Positions 24,369 through 32,121 of a DNA stretch of 64,000 bases are shown in pieces (positions within the stretch are counted from its first letter, which is position 1; every line of letters begins with the position of its first letter). The notes under the pieces are model-generated. The model ran no database searches, was not told the origin of the DNA, and saw only the letters and a program-made list of their open reading frames with translations. The DNA lies in assembly GCF_014643535.1 (NCBI RefSeq), contig NZ_BMJQ01000018.1:82919-146918 (forward strand). Reading direction: 5' to 3'. This stretch comes from Aliidongia dinghuensis. GTDB taxonomy: Bacteria; Pseudomonadota; Alphaproteobacteria; ATCC43930; CGMCC-115725. The position numbers and the translations under genes are program-made.

Positions 24369-25277
24369 TTAGGTTTCGGGTCGCCCTCCCAAGGCGCGAT
24401 AGGCGCGAATGACCTGGCTGTCGTCGAGCGCGCCGAAGCCGCGACCGGAGACCGACAGGAAGAGCTGGTGGGCGAGCGCCGCCATCGGCAGCGCCGCCTT
24501 CGCGTCGCGCCCGGTCTCGAGCACGATGCCCAGGTCCTTGACGAAGATGTCGACGGCGCTCGTCACCCGCGGTTCAGTCTCGAGCATGCGCGGCCCGCGA
24601 TCCTTGAGCATCCAGCTCGAGGCGGCCGACCCCGACACGATGTCGAGCATCTGGTCCATGTCGAGACCGAGCCTTTCAGCCAGCGACAGGGCTTCGGCCG
24701 CGACGGCCAGATGCACGCCGCACAGCAGCTGATTGACTGCCTTGGCCGTCGCCCCTTGGCCGGGGGTGCGGCCGACGGTGACGGCCTTGGTGCCGAGTGT
24801 ATCGAGCACAGCGCGCACGCGGGCGATCGGACCGGCCTCGCCCGCCGCCATGATGGTGAGCGTGCCGGCTGCAGCCCCCACGACGCCACCCGAGACGGGC
24901 GCATCCACGAAGCCATAGCCGGCGGCTGCGACACGCTCGGCGATGCGGGCGACGCGCTCTGGCGGGGCGGTTGCCATCAGGACCACGACGGCGCCCGGTG
25001 CCAGCGCCGACAGCGCGCCAGTCTCGAACAGCACGCTTTCAGCCTGCGCGGCATCGACGACCATGAGCACGGCGGCATCGGCGCCGTCGAACGCGCTGCT
25101 TGGGCTTCCGGCCGCAATCCCGCCGGCGGCCGCCAATGCCCCGCGCGCCTCAGGCCGGATATCGTAGCCTCGGACGGCGAAGCCGCGGGCGACCAGATTC
25201 TTCGCCATCGGCAGACCCATGGCGCCGAGCCCGACGAAACCGATCGTGCGCTGTGCCTGCGCGGTCTCGGCCGTCAT
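24369..25277 (-). CDS. 3-Hydroxyisobutyrate-dehydrogenase-family oxidoreductase (LtnD/GlxR-like)
   Basis: The 302-residue protein has the N-terminal Rossmann loop GFVGLGAMGLPMAKNL and the family substrate motif FVDAPVSGGVVGAAAGTLTI. The catalytic Lys lies in TAKAVNQLLCGVHLA, and KDLGIVLETGRDAKAALPMA follows in the C-terminal helical part. The wording resembles L-threonate dehydrogenase and tartronate-semialdehyde reductase. Its ATG at 25277 overlaps the stop of the transketolase C-subunit (ATGA). An oxidation of a 2-hydroxyacid or reduction of a semialdehyde in the same pathway is likely. Confidence 0.9.
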   Translation of the reverse strand: MTAETAQAQRTIGFVGLGAMGLPMAKNLVARGFAVRGYDIRPEARGALAAAGGIAAGSPSSAFDGADAAVLMVVDAAQAESVLFETGALSALAPGAVVVLMATAPPERVARIAERVAAAGYGFVDAPVSGGVVGAAAGTLTIMAAGEAGPIARVRAVLDTLGTKAVTVGRTPGQGATAKAVNQLLCGVHLAVAAEALSLAERLGLDMDQMLDIVSGSAASSWMLKDRGPRMLETEPRVTSAVDIFVKDLGIVLETGRDAKAALPMAALAHQLFLSVSGRGFGALDDSQVIRAYRALGGRPET

Positions 25278-26308
25278 GGCGCCGATCTCCCGAGCCAGTC
25301 CCTGGTCCGGGCGACGACGGCCCCGCTCGAGATGCCGTAGCGATCGTGCAGCGTCGGCAGCGCGCCGGCGTCGAGAAATTGATCGGGCAGCGCGATCTGC
25401 CGGAACGATGGAAACACGCCCGAGCGCATCAGCAGCCCCGCGATCGCCTCGCCCAGGCCGCCGACGATCGAGTGGTTCTCGGCGACGATCACCAGCCGGC
25501 CGGGCTTGCCGGCGGCAGCGAGGATGGCCGCCTCGTCGAGCGGCTTGATCGTCGGCACATGGAGCACCGCCGCATCGATCCTGTCTCCCGCGAGCGCCTT
25601 CGCCGCCTCGAGCGTGCGCATCGTCATGAGGCCGGAGGAGATGAACAGCACGTCCGCCCCGTCGCGCAGCAGCGCCGCCTTGCCGAATTGGAAACGGTAG
25701 TCGTACTCGTCGAGCACGAGCGGGACCTGCCCGCGCAGCAACCGCATGTAGACCGGGCCGGGATGCGCCGCGATCTGCGGCACGGCCTCGCGGATGTCGA
25801 GCGCGTCGCACGGGTCGACGATCGCGAGATTGGGCATGCCGCGGAAGATCGCCAGGTCTTCGGTCGCCTGATGGCTCGGGCCATAGCCCGTCGTGAGGCC
25901 AGGCAGCGCGCATATGATCTTCGCCGGCAGGTTCTCTTCGGCGATCGCCATGCAGATGAAATCATAGGCCCGGCGCGACGCGAACACGGCATAGGTCGTT
26001 GCGAACGGCACGAAGCCTTCGCGCGCGAACCCGGCGGCCGCCCCCATCAGCAGCTGCTCGGCCATGCCCATCTGATAGAACCGGTCGGGATGGGCGGCGG
26101 CGAAGACATGCAGGTCGGTGTATTTGCTCAAGTCGGCCGAGAGCCCGACGATATCGGCGCGCTCCGCGGCGAGCCGGGCCAGCGCATGGCCGAAGGGAGC
26201 TGCCTCGGTCTTCTGATCGGGCCCCGCGATCGAGGCGATCATGGCCGAGGTCGTGAGGCGCGGCTTCGACGGGTCCGCCTTGGCGAAGGTCTTCTTCATG
26301 AGGCTCAT
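25274..26308 (-). CDS. Transketolase C-terminal subunit (split transketolase)
   Basis: The 344-residue protein carries the pyrimidine-binding and C-terminal transketolase domains. FYQMGMAEQLLMGAAAGFA contains the Glu that activates TPP. TTYAVFASRRAYDFI and TGYGPSHQATEDLAIFR hold the substrate-site His. The C-terminal part has VVAENHSIVGGLGEAIAGLL. ATG at 26308 overlaps the N-subunit stop, and its own stop overlaps the next gene, both as ATGA. This is a genuine split enzyme, not a frameshifted tkt, because each half has its own start and complete domain. In known cases split transketolases serve dedicated sugar pathways. Confidence 0.93.
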   Translation of the reverse strand: MSLMKKTFAKADPSKPRLTTSAMIASIAGPDQKTEAAPFGHALARLAAERADIVGLSADLSKYTDLHVFAAAHPDRFYQMGMAEQLLMGAAAGFAREGFVPFATTYAVFASRRAYDFICMAIAEENLPAKIICALPGLTTGYGPSHQATEDLAIFRGMPNLAIVDPCDALDIREAVPQIAAHPGPVYMRLLRGQVPLVLDEYDYRFQFGKAALLRDGADVLFISSGLMTMRTLEAAKALAGDRIDAAVLHVPTIKPLDEAAILAAAGKPGRLVIVAENHSIVGGLGEAIAGLLMRSGVFPSFRQIALPDQFLDAGALPTLHDRYGISSGAVVARTRDWLGRSAP

Positions 26309-27156
26309 CGGCCCGCTCCCTCGTCGAGCATGGCGAGCGCCTTGTCCCACTCGTCGGCATCGACACGGATGAAGTGGTTCTTGTCGCGGGCCTCGAGGAA
26401 CGGCACGCCCTTGCCCATGAGCGTGTCGCAGACGATGACGCGCGGCACCGGCTCGCCATGGTTGCGCGCCGCGTCGAAGGCGGCGACGAGTGCCTCGATG
26501 TCGTTGCCGTCGATACGCTGGGTGAACCAGCCGAAGGCGCGCCATTTGTCGTCGAGCGGCTCCGAGGACAACACCTTGGAGGACGGCCCGTCGGCCTGCT
26601 GGTCGTTGACGTCGACGATGGCGATGAGATTGTCGAGCCGCCAGTGCGCGGCGCCCATCGCCGCTTCCCAGGTGGCGCCCTCGCCGAGCTCGCCGTCGGA
26701 AAGCAGGTTGTAGACGAAGGACTTCGAGCCCTTGCGCTTGAGTGCCAAGCCCGTCCCGACCGCGATCGTCAGTCCTTGGCCAAGCGAGCCGCCCGTGATC
26801 TCCATGCCCGGCGTATAGGACGCCATGCCGGACATCGGCAGGCGGCTGTCGTCGCCGCCATAGGTTTCGAGCTCGTCCGCCGGCACGATGCCGGCCTCGA
26901 TGAGGGCCGCATAGAGTGCGATCGCGTAATGGCCGATCGAGAGGTAGAAGCGGTCGCGGCCCTCCCACTCCGGTTCATCGGCGCGGTAGGTCATGGCGTG
27001 GAAATAGGCGACCGCCAGGATATCGGCACAGTCGAGCGCCTGGGCGATGTAGCCCTGGCCCTGCACCTTGCCCATCTTGAGCGCGTGACGGCGGATGGCA
27101 TGGGCCCGCCCGGCGAGCCGGCTGTTGTGCCCGAGGATCGGCGTGGAGGCGTTCAT
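26305..27156 (-). CDS. Transketolase N-terminal subunit (split transketolase)
   Basis: The 283-residue TPP-diphosphate-binding half contains FYLSIGHYAIALYAALIEAG, SYTPGMEITGGSLGQGLTIA and the TPP/Mg motif SDGELGEGATWEAA. The latter is followed by AIVDVNDQQADGP, with Asn as metal ligand. It pairs with the C-subunit encoded 4 bp into its own end. It starts 9 bp after the SDR stop. The enzyme's acceptor and donor sugars cannot be deduced from sequence. Confidence 0.93.
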   Translation of the reverse strand: MNASTPILGHNSRLAGRAHAIRRHALKMGKVQGQGYIAQALDCADILAVAYFHAMTYRADEPEWEGRDRFYLSIGHYAIALYAALIEAGIVPADELETYGGDDSRLPMSGMASYTPGMEITGGSLGQGLTIAVGTGLALKRKGSKSFVYNLLSDGELGEGATWEAAMGAAHWRLDNLIAIVDVNDQQADGPSSKVLSSEPLDDKWRAFGWFTQRIDGNDIEALVAAFDAARNHGEPVPRVIVCDTLMGKGVPFLEARDKNHFIRVDADEWDKALAMLDEGAGR

Positions 27157-27165
27157 GGGCGGCCC

Positions 27166-27915
27166 TCAGTGGATCAACATGCCGCCGTTGACGTCGATCG
27201 TGTTGCCGGTCAGGTAGGCCGACAGATCGGACGCCAGGAACAGGAAGACGTTGGCCACGTCCTGGGGCACGCCCAGCCGGTTGAGCGGGATGCCGGCGAG
27301 GATTTCCGTGCGTTTCTCGTCCGAAATCTTGCCGGCGTTGATGTCGGTCTGGATCAGGCCGGGCGTCACGCAGTTGACCCGGACCCCGTCGCCGCCCAAC
27401 TCGCGCGCCATCGCCTTGGCGAGGCCGAGGACGCCGGCCTTGGCCGCGGAATAATGCGCGCCGCCGAGGATGCCGCCGCCGCGCTGGGCCGAGACCGAGG
27501 ACATGCAGGCGATCGAGCCCGACTTCGCTGCGCGCATGTGCGGCATCACCGCCTGGCTCAGGAACAGCACGCCCTTGAGGTTGACGTCCTGGATGCGGTC
27601 CCAGTTCGCCTCGTCGATATCCCAGACCTTGATGGCCTGAGTGATGCCGGCGTTGTTGATCAGGATGTCGATGCGGCCGAAGGCGCTGATGACCTGGGCG
27701 ACGGCGCGCTCGCAATCCGCCTTGTTGGTCACGTTGCAGCCGATGCCGAGATGGTCGGGGCCAAGTTCGGCCGCCGCGCGCCGGGCGCCGTCGGCATCGA
27801 GATCGAGGATGGCGACGCGGGCGCCTTGCTCGACGAACGTGCGGGCTGTGGCGAAGCCGATCCCGCGCACGCCGGCGGCACCCGAAATGACGGCGAATTT
27901 GCCCTTCAGCAGCAC
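27166..27915 (-). CDS. Short-chain dehydrogenase/reductase, first gene of the transketolase/TRAP operon
   Basis: This is a 249-residue classical SDR: SGAAGVRGIGFATARTF cofactor loop, INNAGITQA, SMSSVSAQRGG with the catalytic Ser, and HYSAAKAGVLG as the Tyr/Lys motif. ILDLDADG after strand two points to NAD(H). The start is a GTG at 27915 with GGAGGAA just upstream. A polyol or sugar-acid dehydrogenase producing the ketose for the split transketolase is a sensible reading, but the substrate is unknown. Confidence 0.92.
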   Translation of the reverse strand: MLLKGKFAVISGAAGVRGIGFATARTFVEQGARVAILDLDADGARRAAAELGPDHLGIGCNVTNKADCERAVAQVISAFGRIDILINNAGITQAIKVWDIDEANWDRIQDVNLKGVLFLSQAVMPHMRAAKSGSIACMSSVSAQRGGGILGGAHYSAAKAGVLGLAKAMARELGGDGVRVNCVTPGLIQTDINAGKISDEKRTEILAGIPLNRLGVPQDVANVFLFLASDLSAYLTGNTIDVNGGMLIH

Positions 27916-27998
27916 GTCTTCCTCCCAAGGCGGTGTTTATTGGGGCGGGATCTTGCCGAGCGGCAGGACAAACGAAAAACACAAAAATTGCTTCAATC

Positions 27999-28015
27999 GA
28001 TGAATTATGTTCATC
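27999..28015. promoter_or_regulatory. LysR box between the transketolase operon and its LysR gene
   Basis: GATGAA and TTCATC are perfect inverted arms around TTATG, containing the classical T-N11-A pattern at 28001-28013. It overlaps the upstream candidate ATG at 28007 of the LysR frame, which argues that translation starts at 28025. Autorepression and activation of the divergent operon are expected for this arrangement. Confidence 0.65.
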
Positions 28016-28024
28016 TGTTGCTCC

Positions 28025-28912
28025 ATGCGAACCCTGCCACTCGGCCCTCTGCAAGCCTTCGAAGCCGCCGCCAGAAACGGCTCTTTCCGTGCCGCGGGCG
28101 AAGAACTCGGCGTCTCCCCGAGTGCGGTCAGCCACGCGATTCACAAGCTGGAAGATTGGGTCGGAGGTGAATTATTTGAGCGTGAGGGGCGAGCCGTGCG
28201 ACTCAATCCCGGCGGCGAGGCGCTGTTCCGGCAGGTGTCGGCCGGCTTCGACGAAATCCGGCACGGGCTCGAGATCGTCGGCTCCCGCTCGGGCAATGTG
28301 CTGCGGCTTCACTGTGCCCCGAGCATGGCCGCACAATGGCTCATGCCGCGGCTCAAGCGCCTGATCGCGGAGCAGCCGGGCCTCGAAGTGCGGTTGTCGG
28401 CAAGCACCGATTACCCGCGCTTCCTCAATGACGAGTTCGATGCGGACATCTGCTATGGCCCGCCGCGCCAGGAAGGCCTCATCACCCTGCCGCTCGGCGA
28501 GGAGACGGTGACGCCGATGTGCGCGCCTGATCTCGCCCGGCGGATTGCCTCGGTCGAGGATCTCCGGGCGCTCGACCTGATCGAGAGCGAGCATAAACGG
28601 GTCCGTTGGTCGGCGTGGTTCGCCGCCAACGGGTTGACGCCGCCACCGCCGCGCGGCAGCCGATTCGACCGCAGCTTCATGGCCATTGCCGCTGCCGTTG
28701 ACGGCATGGGGGTGACGCTGGAATCAACGCGGCTTGCCGAAAGCGAGCTGGCGAGCGGCCGGCTGGTCGCTCCCCTCGCCGGCAAGGCCAATGACGTGAG
28801 CTATGTCGGGCACTACCTCGTCTTTCCGCACCTGACAAAGCCCCGCCGCGCCGTCCGTTCGTTCACGGGCTGGATCTCGCGTGAGCTGAACCTGGATTTG
28901 CCGGCGGTTTGA
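28025..28912 (+). CDS. LysR-type transcriptional regulator (GcvA-like)
   Basis: The 295-residue protein has a GcvA-type opening: LPLGPLQAFEAAARNGSFRA, then VSPSAVSHAIHKLEDWVG, ELFEREGRAVRLNPGGEAL. A ligand domain typical of the group follows (VRLSASTDYPRFLNDEFDADI). The ATG at 28025 is preferred over 28007 because the latter lies within the LysR box. It is divergent from the split-transketolase/TRAP operon and is its probable regulator. Confidence 0.92.
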   Translation: MRTLPLGPLQAFEAAARNGSFRAAGEELGVSPSAVSHAIHKLEDWVGGELFEREGRAVRLNPGGEALFRQVSAGFDEIRHGLEIVGSRSGNVLRLHCAPSMAAQWLMPRLKRLIAEQPGLEVRLSASTDYPRFLNDEFDADICYGPPRQEGLITLPLGEETVTPMCAPDLARRIASVEDLRALDLIESEHKRVRWSAWFAANGLTPPPPRGSRFDRSFMAIAAAVDGMGVTLESTRLAESELASGRLVAPLAGKANDVSYVGHYLVFPHLTKPRRAVRSFTGWISRELNLDLPAV

Positions 28913-28976
28913 TTGTCCGGCAGTCCCCGCCTCTTTCGTCAGGATGGATGATTCATCCCGGGTGGCCCGGCATATT

Positions 28977-29040
28977 CCTTTGGTTCGCCGGGCCTTTGGT
29001 TGGCCGGGCCTTTGGTTGAGCGGGCCTTTGGTTGGCCGGG
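28977..29040. repeat. Four tandem 16-bp repeats
   Basis: The unit CCTTTGGTTGGCCGGG occurs four times head to tail with one or two differences per copy (variants ...TTCGCCGGG and ...TTGAGCGGG). It lies in the 171-bp gap between the convergent LysR and isochorismatase genes. No spacers separate the copies, so it is a minisatellite and not a CRISPR array. Confidence 0.85.
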
Positions 29041-29083
29041 CGATTCGGACACCGTTGGATGGCTGGACTCAACGCCGACGTGG

Positions 29084-29617
29084 CTACTTGATGAGCGCGA
29101 TCGCCTCGCGGAACCGCGGATGCTCGGCGCTTTCGAGCCATTCGAAGATAACCATCTCCGTCGTCACGAGCTCGACGCCATGGTGCGCCAGGCGCTGAAG
29201 GGCGGCGGCTTTGCTCTCCGCGCGGCGCGAGCCCACGGCATCCTGCACGACGAACACCTGACGGCCGCGATCGACCAGGCCGAGTGCGGTCTGCAACACG
29301 CAGACATGGGCCTCGCAGCCGACGACGACCGCAGCGTGGGTCGGGGCGAGGCGCTCGAGCAGACCAGGCGCGCGCACGGCGTCGAACGTCATCTTGGGCA
29401 CGATCTCGGCATCGGGCGTCGCCAGCGCCGGCACCGTCGGGCCGAGGCCGCGGGGGTTCTGCTCGGTCAGCAGCGCCGGTACGCCGAGAAGCGACGCGGC
29501 ATCGCGCAGCCGGCGGGCGTTTTCGACGATGGCGTCGGCCTGATCGATCGCAGGCATGAGTCTCGCCTGGATATCGACCAGCAGCAGCGTCGACGATCGG
29601 GCGCTCATCGTGCGCAT
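29084..29617 (-). CDS. Isochorismatase-like cysteine hydrolase
   Basis: This 177-residue protein shows the complete family catalytic triad: Asp15 (LLLVDIQ), Lys75 (PKMTFDA) and Cys106 (VVGCEAHVCVLQTALGL). A cis-peptide region precedes the Cys. Family members are nicotinamidases, biuret hydrolases, N-carbamoylsarcosine amidases or YcaC-like proteins of unknown substrate. The YcaC/isochorismatase group is closest in wording. The gene stands alone between a repeat-containing gap and rocB, so no pathway can be assigned. Confidence 0.9.
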   Translation of the reverse strand: MRTMSARSSTLLLVDIQARLMPAIDQADAIVENARRLRDAASLLGVPALLTEQNPRGLGPTVPALATPDAEIVPKMTFDAVRAPGLLERLAPTHAAVVVGCEAHVCVLQTALGLVDRGRQVFVVQDAVGSRRAESKAAALQRLAHHGVELVTTEMVIFEWLESAEHPRFREAIALIK

Positions 29618-29763
29618 GCCAATCTCCCTATCTTGCCTCTATCGCCGCCGAGGGCACGACCTTGACCCTGCCGCAGCGGCAGAAGCGGACTGCCCGCAGG
29701 TGATCGCGAACGGTGAGCAGTGCCGCGCAATCTTGGTGCGGTCAAATCCGTCGCGCGACGTTC

Positions 29764-31416
29764 CTACGCCAGAACACACGAGACGATTTCTCTCAGCAGC
29801 CTGGGAAGCTCATCGAAGGCATAGGGCACGTGCACGCGCTCGAGCCGCTGATGATATTCGCGGCCCCAGGGTCCGATGTTCACGACAGGAAACGATAGGA
29901 CGTCCTGTCGGACCGTGTCGACGAGCGCGCTCGCCGGTGTGTTGTCGGCAACGAACGAGCTGTCGTCCACGGCGGGGCGATGCCCGAAGAAGCTCATGTC
30001 GGAGATGCCGGTGAAATACTCGCGATACTTGACCGGCGAGCCGCCGGCGGCCTCAAAGGCCAGCCGCGCGCTTTCGACAGCTTCCGCAAAGGCCCGGTGT
30101 TCGTCGCCCAAGCCGAGACGGACGGAGGGATAGAGCAGGCTGCTGAGCCCCACGATCACCGCGGGCCCGATGACACCGGCTTCCGTGACCATGGCGTTGA
30201 CGATCGTCCGGGTCAGCATGAGCGGGTCGTCGCAATCCCGCAGCCGGGATTCGAGCGCGCCGATGCGCGCGAGTGCTACGTCTCCGCCGATGAGCCGCAG
30301 TCTCGTCCGCAATTCTTCGATCGTGATGACCTCCCCGCTGGCGGCGGGAGCGGACTGCGGCATGCCGAGCAGCGCTGCGTAGGCTCGCGCGTGCTCGTTG
30401 AACCGGCCGATGGCGTCTTCCATGGCCTGCCCGACGGCCCGAGCGAACCGGTCGAGCAGATCGCGCGGACCCCATCGGTGCGACAGCCAGTTGAATGCGA
30501 TCCAGACCCGCTCGGGCGTCGTCACCTCGTAACCACCACGCAGATCCTTGCATTCCAGGCAAATCGGGGGTGGCGATATCTCGCCGTCGGACGTATCGCA
30601 CAGCGCCGGGTTGCCCTCGATCGCCTTCGTCACTTCCGAGGCGATCAATTGGGCGCTGATGCCTTCGAAAGGATAGCCCGCGTGCGACGAGTGGCCGATC
30701 ACGAGGCCGAACGGCAGCGCCTTGCCAATGGTGCCGCGATAGATGGCGCGGCCCTCTGTGCCGTCGCCCTGGTCGCTTGTCGCGTCGAGGTTGATGCCGG
30801 CCGCGATGTCGAGCCCGAAATCGGTGGCGATCACGGGCAGCGCATCGCGCAGGCTCCGCATGCCGCGCGAGTTGCGCTCCTCATCGGGGGTCGCGACCAG
30901 CACAAGATTGCCTTGCCTGTCGGGATCCTCGGCAAAGGCCGCAAGCACGGCGATTGCGGCGGCGATGCCGCTCTTCATGTCGAGCAGGCCCCGTCCGGGC
31001 AGAAAGTCGCCCGTGCGGAAATCGTCGAGCGCGCGCTGCTCCGCGGCGTTGAGCCGCCGGCTCTCGAGGTCCGCCATCAGGGCGGCAAGCAGTTCGTCCG
31101 GCTTGAAAGCCAAGGACGCGAGCTCGCGATAATTGGCGACGGAAACGACGTCGTAGTGCCCAGCCAAGGCGAGGGTCCGGGAACCCCGACCGCGAACCAC
31201 CGCGACCACGCTCTTCGTCATCGGGTCGCCATGGCTGTCCACGAGGCGAATCTGGTCCGGATGGTCGCGGAAGTAGGGGATCTCGCGCAACAGACCGGCC
31301 AGCTTGGGGGCGAAGGCAGCCTCGCCCGGCGTTCCGGTCTCACTGGCCCACTCGACGAGCCTGAGCGAGAATTCTCGAACCCGTTCCTTCGGATTCCACT
31401 GCTTGATCGCGCCCAT
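29764..31416 (-). CDS. rocB: M20 family peptidase/deacylase, RocB-like
   Basis: The 550-residue protein is a large M20 metallopeptidase of the RocB (arginine utilisation) type. The metal ligands are visible at LALAGHYDVVS, GRGLLDMKSG and LVATPDEERNSRG, with the later His in VIGHSSHAGYPF. RocB homologues lie in arginine/ornithine degradation operons, but the reaction is unknown. It is divergent from an Lrp regulator and close to ornithine cyclodeaminase, which supports an arginine/ornithine connection. Confidence 0.88.
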   Translation of the reverse strand: MGAIKQWNPKERVREFSLRLVEWASETGTPGEAAFAPKLAGLLREIPYFRDHPDQIRLVDSHGDPMTKSVVAVVRGRGSRTLALAGHYDVVSVANYRELASLAFKPDELLAALMADLESRRLNAAEQRALDDFRTGDFLPGRGLLDMKSGIAAAIAVLAAFAEDPDRQGNLVLVATPDEERNSRGMRSLRDALPVIATDFGLDIAAGINLDATSDQGDGTEGRAIYRGTIGKALPFGLVIGHSSHAGYPFEGISAQLIASEVTKAIEGNPALCDTSDGEISPPPICLECKDLRGGYEVTTPERVWIAFNWLSHRWGPRDLLDRFARAVGQAMEDAIGRFNEHARAYAALLGMPQSAPAASGEVITIEELRTRLRLIGGDVALARIGALESRLRDCDDPLMLTRTIVNAMVTEAGVIGPAVIVGLSSLLYPSVRLGLGDEHRAFAEAVESARLAFEAAGGSPVKYREYFTGISDMSFFGHRPAVDDSSFVADNTPASALVDTVRQDVLSFPVVNIGPWGREYHQRLERVHVPYAFDELPRLLREIVSCVLA

Positions 31417-31481
31417 GCCTCGTTCCTCGTTCCGGCTATCTGGCGAGCAAGCTACGGAAGGTCAGGGCGCAACGAAACCGA

Positions 31482-31523
31482 CAGAACATTACATTTTTCT
31501 ACATTCTGCTGCTATTTTGGCAG
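31482..31523. promoter_or_regulatory. Candidate Lrp/AsnC sites upstream of the lrp-like gene
   Basis: In the 134-bp divergent gap between rocB and the Lrp gene, CAGAA...TTCTG (31482-31508) and CTGC-TATTTTG-GCAG (31509-31523) are adjacent dyads in an AT-rich stretch. Their 15-27-bp form with an AT-rich centre resembles Lrp-type sites. Confidence 0.5.
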
Positions 31524-31550
31524 TCGAATTGACGAAATAGGCAACCCTGC

Positions 31551-31967
31551 ATGGACGATCTCGATCACCGTTTGATCGCGGAACTTCGCGTGAACGCGCG
31601 CTCGACGATCCCGACACTCGCGAAGCTCCTGGGCGTCGCGCGCGGCACCGTGCAGACGCGGATGGACCGCCTCATTGCCAATGGCACGATCGCCGGCTTC
31701 ACCGTCAGGCTGAAGGAACATGCCAGTGCCGACCAGATTCGCGGCGTCATGATGATCGAACTTGAGGGGAGAAACCTCAAAGGTGCCGTAGCCGCTTTGC
31801 GAAAAAACCCGGGGTTCGCGGCCGTTCACACCACAAATGGCCTTTGGGATCTGATCGCGGAAATCGAGGTCCCCAACATGAGCGAGTTCAACCGGCTCGT
31901 AACGGGCATCCGCGTGATGGAAGGGATCGCGAAATCGGAAACGCACCTGTTCCTCGGGCCTGCCTAG
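31551..31967 (+). CDS. Lrp/AsnC family transcriptional regulator
   Basis: This 138-residue Lrp-type protein has an N-terminal helix-turn-helix (LDHRLIAELRVNARSTIPTL, then VARGTVQTRMDRLIANGTIA). An RAM ligand-binding domain follows, with VMMIELEGRNLKGAVAALRK and a GLWDLIAEIEVPNMSEFNRL acidic/ligand segment. It probably senses an amino acid such as arginine or ornithine and controls rocB (divergent) and ocd (downstream). Phased dyads lie on both sides of the gene. Confidence 0.92.
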   Translation: MDDLDHRLIAELRVNARSTIPTLAKLLGVARGTVQTRMDRLIANGTIAGFTVRLKEHASADQIRGVMMIELEGRNLKGAVAALRKNPGFAAVHTTNGLWDLIAEIEVPNMSEFNRLVTGIRVMEGIAKSETHLFLGPA

Positions 31968-31990
31968 CGAGTGCCGAAGCATAGGCATAA

Positions 31991-32067
31991 TCGCCATTGT
32001 CTGGCGAAATGGACAAAAATTCTGACTATTCCGTCAGAAAGACGCATGTTTCCGCAAGACTATGCGG
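31991..32067 (+). promoter_or_regulatory. Three evenly spaced dyads upstream of ocd
   Basis: Three inverted repeats fill the 154-bp gap before ocd: TCGCCA-TTGTC-TGGCGA (31991-32007), TTCTGAC-TATTCC-GTCAGAA (32020-32039) and CCGCA-AGACTA-TGCGG (32052-32067). Their centres are about 30 bp apart, close to three helical turns. That spacing suits an Lrp-type octamer wrapping DNA on one face. Confidence 0.55.
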
Positions 32068-32121
32068 TTTCAGGCCACACATGCTGAGCGGTAATCTTGG
32101 GCTCTAAGCCAGGAGTTTCTC

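Noticed and set aside
25274..27156. A frameshifted transketolase gene
   Set aside because: Each half has its own start and full domain and they overlap by ATGA, so this is a natural split enzyme.
28977..29040. CRISPR array
   Set aside because: The 16-bp units are directly adjacent without spacers and there are no cas genes.
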